Shown here: positions 60,607-64,000 of the stretch, piece by piece
Position numbering within the stretch: position 1 is the stretch's first letter
How the letters are laid out: each line of letters begins with the position of its first letter
NCBI RefSeq assembly: GCF_003568665.1
Contig: NZ_QXMH01000002.1
Location: 1,054,001 to 1,118,000 of the forward strand
Length of the DNA: 64,000 nucleotides
From: Chitinophaga alhagiae
GTDB taxonomy: Bacteria; Bacteroidota; Bacteroidia; Chitinophagales; Chitinophagaceae
Direction: 5' to 3'
Program-made: the position numbers and the translations under genes
The notes under the pieces: generated by a model
Databases searched by the model: none
What the model was told of the DNA's origin: nothing
What the model saw: only the letters and a program-made list of their open reading frames with translations

Positions 60607-61428
60607 ATGAAAAAGATCCTGCCCTGTTTAGCCCTGCTGGTTGTAACCCTTTGCACATTTGCCCAGTCAGTTCCCCAACATGATGTGGTCCTTAAACTGA
60701 ACGGTGGAGAGCTCACCGGGAAAGTGGTCAAGATCAGCGATAATGATGTTGATTTTGTGTACGCCAATGAAACGCTGATATACAATATCAAGAAAGCGGA
60801 TATCATGAAGATCACGTTCGGCAGCGGCCGTATCGAGGTGTTCAACAAACCGCCCGAGCCCGCGGGCAACCAGCAGGCACAGGGCGGCCCAGGCCTGGAA
60901 GAGCATCATAACAAGGTAGCTGTTCTGCCTTTTACTTTTGTGCGGGACGGGCAGCCGTCAGACGATGCTGTAAGCGAAGAAGTGCAGAACGAATGTTTTG
61001 CGTACATGAATAAACATGCCGGCGTATTCACCATCCTCAACCCCCGTACCACCAATGCCTTGCTTATTAAAGCCGGGGTCACCAAAACTAACATCAAGGG
61101 GTATACCATGGAAGACCTGTGCGGTATCCTGGGGGTGGAATATGTGGTAGACGGCATGGTGTCCATGAACAAAACCACGCAAACCACCTATCAGTCCAAT
61201 ACAGGCTCCTCTTCTTCCAAAAATGACAATAATAAAGACCGGCGGTACAACTCTTCTTCCTACGGCACCGCCACGCAAAACTACCAGACAAAGCTCAACC
61301 TGGCTATTTATAACGACAAGGGCGCCAATGTGTACGAGCAGGACAGAACGTCTTTCTGGAACACGCAAGACGCTTACAAAAGCACATTGGAATACCTGCT
61401 GAAACGTTCTCCGCTTTATTCAAAATAG
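60607..61428 (+). CDS. Exported CsgG/LpoB-like protein
   Basis: The 273-residue protein has a signal peptide (LLVVTLCTFAQ) and a first beta-rich domain that resembles an Sm-like or PRC-type fold (DVVLKLNGGELTGKVVKI... VYANETLIYNIKKADIMKITFGSG). A second domain is CsgG/LpoB-like (NKVAVLPFTFVRDG, AYMNKHAGVFTILNPRTTNALLIKAGVTKTN, LCGILGVEYVVDGMVS). A Ser/Asn/Asp/Lys-rich loop (about residues 203-218) interrupts the latter. Related proteins form secretion channels (CsgG) or stimulate penicillin-binding proteins (LpoB); neither role is proven here. Confidence 0.7.
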   Translation: MKKILPCLALLVVTLCTFAQSVPQHDVVLKLNGGELTGKVVKISDNDVDFVYANETLIYNIKKADIMKITFGSGRIEVFNKPPEPAGNQQAQGGPGLEEHHNKVAVLPFTFVRDGQPSDDAVSEEVQNECFAYMNKHAGVFTILNPRTTNALLIKAGVTKTNIKGYTMEDLCGILGVEYVVDGMVSMNKTTQTTYQSNTGSSSSKNDNNKDRRYNSSSYGTATQNYQTKLNLAIYNDKGANVYEQDRTSFWNTQDAYKSTLEYLLKRSPLYSK

Positions 61429-61480
61429 CTGTTGCCGACGGTGTGGGGAAATGCAGCGCACCCACTTCATTTGCAGGCAT

Positions 61481-61509
61481 AAAAAAAGGCGATCTTTGAA
61501 TAGATCGCC
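61481..61509 (-). terminator. Terminator of the tRNA-Arg transcript
   Basis: GGCGATCT (61488-61495) pairs with AGATCGCC (61502-61509) around a 6-nt loop, followed on the minus strand by seven T residues. Confidence 0.85.
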
Positions 61510-61518
61510 CCGTCAGCG

Positions 61519-61592
61519 TGAACCGGATTGGATTCGAACCAATGACCTGCTGCTTAGAAGGCAGCTGCTCTATCCAGCTGAGCTACCGGTCC
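61519..61592 (-). tRNA. tRNA-Arg (anticodon TCT)
   Basis: The 74-base gene folds fully. The acceptor GGACCGG pairs with CCGGTTC (one G-U pair) and the discriminator is A. The D-arm region is TAGCTCAGCTGGATAGAGC, the anticodon loop CTTCTAA gives anticodon TCT for AGA, and the T-arm is ATTGG-TTCGAAT-CCAAT. CCA is not encoded. A promoter lies about 33 bases upstream and a terminator directly downstream. Confidence 0.97.
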
Positions 61593-61624
61593 GGTACACT
61601 ATAAAAATTTTTTTATTGGGAGTG

Positions 61625-61656
61625 CAAATTTATATAATTTCCCGTTAATTAATCAA
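61625..61656 (-). promoter_or_regulatory. Promoter of tRNA-Arg
   Basis: On the minus strand, TTG (61654-61656), a 21-base spacer and the -7 box TAAATTTG (61625-61632) precede the tRNA gene. Confidence 0.6.
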
Positions 61657-61684
61657 AATATTCCTCTGATTCAAAATTATAGCC

Positions 61685-62356
61685 ATGGACGTAAAGATTG
61701 AAAGTAGCTGGAAAGAAGTGTTGAAAGATGAATTTCAGAAAGCCTATTTTGAGCAGATCGCCATGTTCCTGAAACATGAAAAAGCCCTCGGTAAAACAAT
61801 TTATCCGCCCGGAAGCCTGATATTTAACGCTTTTGACAAAACGCCATTTGACCGGGTGAAAGTGGTGATCCTGGGGCAAGACCCTTATCATGGCCCCGGG
61901 CAGGCACACGGCCTTTGTTTCAGCGTGCAGAAAGGCGTAAAGCCGCCGCCCTCCCTCGTTAATATCTACAAGGAACTGAATAAGGACATTGGCCTTCCCA
62001 TGCCGGAAACGGGAGACCTTACGCCCTGGGCGGAAAGCGGCGTGCTGCTGCTCAATGCCATGCTGACCGTGCGTGACGGTGAACCGGCCTCTCACAGCAA
62101 AATAGGATGGGAGAGTTTTACTGATGCGGTGATCCGCAAGGTGTCAGACGGGAAAGAAGGTGTGGTGTTCATGCTCTGGGGAAAGTTTGCGCAGGACAAA
62201 CAGGTGCTGATAGACGGCACCCGGCATTACATCCTGAAAGCGGCGCATCCTTCGCCCTTCAGCGCAGACAAAGGGTTTTTCGGTTGCCGGCACTTTTCCA
62301 AAGCGAATGAGCTGCTGATAAAGCAGGGCAAAGAGCCGGTGAACTGGCAGTTATAA
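61685..62356 (+). CDS. ung: Uracil-DNA glycosylase
   Basis: The 223-residue family 1 enzyme removes uracil from DNA in base excision repair. The water-activating motif [18 protein letters not shown] (Asp66) and the DNA-intercalating loop [15 protein letters not shown] near residues 188-201 are both intact, as is [16 protein letters not shown]. The length is normal. It is divergent from tRNA-Arg and followed 30 bases later by the plsC-like gene. Confidence 0.97.
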   Translation: MDVKIESSWKEVLKDEFQKAYFEQIAMFLKHEKALGKTIYPPGSLIFNAFDKTPFDRVKVVILGQDPYHGPGQAHGLCFSVQKGVKPPPSLVNIYKELNKDIGLPMPETGDLTPWAESGVLLLNAMLTVRDGEPASHSKIGWESFTDAVIRKVSDGKEGVVFMLWGKFAQDKQVLIDGTRHYILKAAHPSPFSADKGFFGCRHFSKANELLIKQGKEPVNWQL

Positions 62357-62386
62357 AAACGATATTTACAGATTGATCCCTTTTAC

Positions 62387-63157
62387 ATGAATTGGCTCAG
62401 AAACATAGCAGGGCGTGTGTTTGCCGTATACGGGCTATTACTGTTCGCAGCTACTTTGCTGATCGTGCTGGTACCCATCTGGATCGTTTCCTTCTTGCCA
62501 GATCCGCATAAGACCCGCGGGTTTCTCACCATAGGTAGGGCATGGATGAAAGTATACATGAACCTTATTTTTTGCCCTGTGTACCGCAAAGGCCTGGAGT
62601 ATTTTGAAAAGGGGAAAGTGTACGTGGTGGTGTGCAACCACAATTCTTTTATGGACGTACCGGTCACTACGCCCGGCGTTCCCGGTGTGAACAAGACCCT
62701 GGCCAAAGCAGAGATGGCCAGGATCCCGTTGTTTGGTATGATGTACAAGATTGGCGGCATTATGGTAGACCGGAAGAACGATGCCAGCCGCCGGCAGAGT
62801 TTTGAGCATATGCGGGACGCGCTGGAAATGGGCATGCACATGGTGCTGTTCCCGGAAGGTACCCGCAACCGCACCGGTTACCCGCTCAAGAGCTTTTACG
62901 ACGGGGCCTTTATTTTGGCCATCGATACGCAAACGCCCATTATGCCTTCCCTGCTTTTCCATACACGTGATATTCTGCTGCCCGGCAAATTCTCTGCCCT
63001 GCCGCACCGTATAGACTTTCACTTCCTGCCGCCGGTGCCCACCGCCGGCCTCACGCACGAAGACCTGCCCATACTGAAAGAAAAAGTGTTTGTTACCATG
63101 TGGGACTATTACCTTGCCAACGGTGGCTCCGGTGAACAGCATTTTAAAGCAGGCTGA
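62387..63157 (+). CDS. 1-acyl-glycerol-3-phosphate acyltransferase (PlsC-like)
   Basis: The 256-residue membrane-bound enzyme adds an acyl chain to lysophosphatidic acid in phospholipid synthesis. It has an N-terminal TM helix (VYGLLLFAATLLIVLVPIWIV), the catalytic HX4D motif in CNHNSFMDVP, KAEMARIPLFGMMYKIGG, and the substrate-binding FPEGTRNRTG. A related role in lipid A or ornithine-lipid acylation cannot be excluded, as these families look alike. It follows ung by 30 bases and may share its transcript. Confidence 0.9.
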   Translation: MNWLRNIAGRVFAVYGLLLFAATLLIVLVPIWIVSFLPDPHKTRGFLTIGRAWMKVYMNLIFCPVYRKGLEYFEKGKVYVVVCNHNSFMDVPVTTPGVPGVNKTLAKAEMARIPLFGMMYKIGGIMVDRKNDASRRQSFEHMRDALEMGMHMVLFPEGTRNRTGYPLKSFYDGAFILAIDTQTPIMPSLLFHTRDILLPGKFSALPHRIDFHFLPPVPTAGLTHEDLPILKEKVFVTMWDYYLANGGSGEQHFKAG

Positions 63158-63213
63158 TCCGGCAACCGTCAATTGCACCGCTTCGCCTTCCTTAGAACAG
63201 TTCCTTGTTTTGG

Positions 63214-63591
63214 CTATACCGCCGTGATCCACCAGCTGTTGCCCCATGGGTCAAAGATGCCGGCAGCGCGGCCATAGTCTTTGGTTGCAGGTTCCTGCCG
63301 GGACGTGGCGCCCGCAGCCAGCGCTTTTTTGTAAACGGCGTCCGTATCATTTACGAACATGAAAACGGCCCCTGTTTCCGGTGGGAAAGCATCGGTGCTG
63401 TTGCCGAACATAATAACGCTGTCATCGATCCGTACTTCTGCGTGCAGTACGCGGCCGTCATCGTCTTTATGCACCAGTACCTCTTCCGCGTCAAAAACCG
63501 TTTTTACGAATGCCATGAACTGGAGGGCGTCTGATACCAGGAAGTAAGGACATACTGTCTGAAAGCCTTCGGGTTTCTTTGTTGTTGCCAT
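63214..63591 (-). CDS. VOC-family (PhnB/glyoxalase-like) protein
   Basis: The 125-residue protein has paired beta-alpha-beta-beta-beta modules: CPYFLVSDALQFMAFVKTVFDAEEV, HAEVRIDDSVIMFGNS, and the closing KDYGRAAGIFDPWGNSWWITAV. The pattern matches the PhnB-like group of the VOC superfamily. These bind metals and small molecules, and many are of unknown function. The His and Glu metal ligands of glyoxalase I are not all evident. The AraC-type regulator gene lies 72 bases upstream on the same strand. Confidence 0.85.
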   Translation of the reverse strand: MATTKKPEGFQTVCPYFLVSDALQFMAFVKTVFDAEEVLVHKDDDGRVLHAEVRIDDSVIMFGNSTDAFPPETGAVFMFVNDTDAVYKKALAAGATSRQEPATKDYGRAAGIFDPWGNSWWITAV

Positions 63592-63663
63592 GTTGTCTGA
63601 TGTTTTGAGTACGGTACAAAGATAGGAGGGCAGGGCGGGGCGAAATTGGATAAATGCGACATG

Positions 63664-64000
63664 TTACTCCCGGTACTCAATGCCCTCCGGCCGCCCTGCA
63701 AAATACTGGCGGGGGTGGTAACCTGAAAACTCCCTGAACTCGCGGATGAAGTGAGACTGGTCGTAATACCCGCATGCATACCCTATCTCTGTAAGGCTCC
63801 TTCCTTCTCCGTAAGCGGCCAGCGCATGCTGGAAGCGGATGATGCGGGTGTATAGTTTGGGAGAAAAACCGCAGTATTCCTTGAAGCGCCGTTCAAACTG
63901 CCGCCTGGAGAGGCAGGTTTCCGCGGCCAGTTGTTCTACGTTCAATTGCCCCTGCTGGTGAAGAATATGCCGTAGTGCCAGGTGCGCGGCGGTGGGGTGT
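63664..64000 (-). CDS. AraC-family transcriptional regulator, C-terminal part
   Basis: The 5' end is beyond the right edge; 111 residues are visible. They carry the whole AraC DNA-binding region: LNVEQLAAETCLSRRQFERRFKEYCG as the first helix-turn-helix and SLTEIGYACGYYDQSHFIREFREFSGYHPRQY as the second. This form (with a GYxDQSHFxREF core) is common in regulators with an N-terminal DUF6597-like domain. It may control the VOC-family gene downstream on the same strand. Confidence 0.9.
   Translation of the reverse strand, partial: HPTAAHLALRHILHQQGQLNVEQLAAETCLSRRQFERRFKEYCGFSPKLYTRIIRFQHALAAYGEGRSLTEIGYACGYYDQSHFIREFREFSGYHPRQYFAGRPEGIEYRE

Noticed and set aside
61519..61592. tRNA-Arg as an integration (att) site
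   Set aside because: No integrase gene and no partial duplicate of the tRNA 3' end is visible nearby.

Overview
The window reads as chromosomal DNA of a member of the Bacteroidota, most likely a Chitinophaga-like organism of the Chitinophagaceae. The evidence is the repeated -7 promoter motif TAnnTTTG just upstream of genes (pyrE, bacilliredoxin, rpmE2, yajQ, lptD, tRNA-Arg, blaI), the near absence of Shine-Dalgarno sequences, and typical families: TonB-dependent receptors with an N-terminal carboxypeptidase-regulatory-like domain, a DUF4249 lipoprotein, a head-GIN-domain protein, the alternative GlmU-like enzyme, an OstA-like protein, and an LptD gene divergent from an amidase gene. I see no rRNA, CRISPR array, insertion sequence, integrase or prophage. 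One tRNA gene (Arg, anticodon TCT) is present.

Layout. 0-8.3 kb: small housekeeping and stress genes (methyltransferase end, NUDIX/pyrE divergent pair, HMA-domain protein, LEA14-like lipoprotein, WbqC-like protein, PLP decarboxylase, NTF2-like protein, Hsp20, bacilliredoxin). 8.4-20 kb: lgt plus hemerythrin, an outer-membrane beta-barrel protein, then a cluster ECF sigma factor / putative anti-sigma / two exported structural proteins / C1B peptidase / MacB-FtsX permease. 20-28.6 kb: mostly minus-strand metabolism (acyP, tpiA, GlmU-like, rpmE2, yajQ) and a BlaI/BlaR1-type regulatory pair with two visible operators. 28.6-34.1 kb: a TonB receptor / DUF4249 / porin-like operon, then a 69-residue protein divergent from an AraC-type regulator. 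34.5-40.9 kb: membrane pyrophosphatase, bifunctional NAD(P)HX repair enzyme, two paralogous barrel proteins and NhaA. 40.9-48.2 kb: an envelope-assembly block (OstA-like, MlaD-like, amidase, divergent LptD). 48.3-58.8 kb: holin-like protein, YccF, two sensor kinases, and between them a two-gene polysaccharide locus. 58.8-64 kb: phosphatase, XRE-cupin regulator, CsgG/LpoB-like protein, tRNA-Arg, ung, plsC-like, VOC protein and the C-terminal part of an AraC regulator.

The most unusual locus is 51558-56647. A 1256-residue protein joins a BcsA-like membrane glycosyltransferase (GT2) to a GH26-like domain with both catalytic glutamates and then to a second TIM-barrel-like domain that has lost its acid/base glutamate. 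It is translationally coupled (ATGA overlap) to a glycoside hydrolase lipoprotein that resembles that last domain but keeps both catalytic residues. The arrangement suggests a surface polysaccharide made, exported and trimmed by one machine, flanked by two orphan sensor kinases.

Non-coding structure is rich at gene ends. There are three different tandem arrays (78 bp x3, 51 bp x2.6, and a strict 11 bp x12-13 array), several large palindromes, and twelve hairpin-plus-T-tract terminators.
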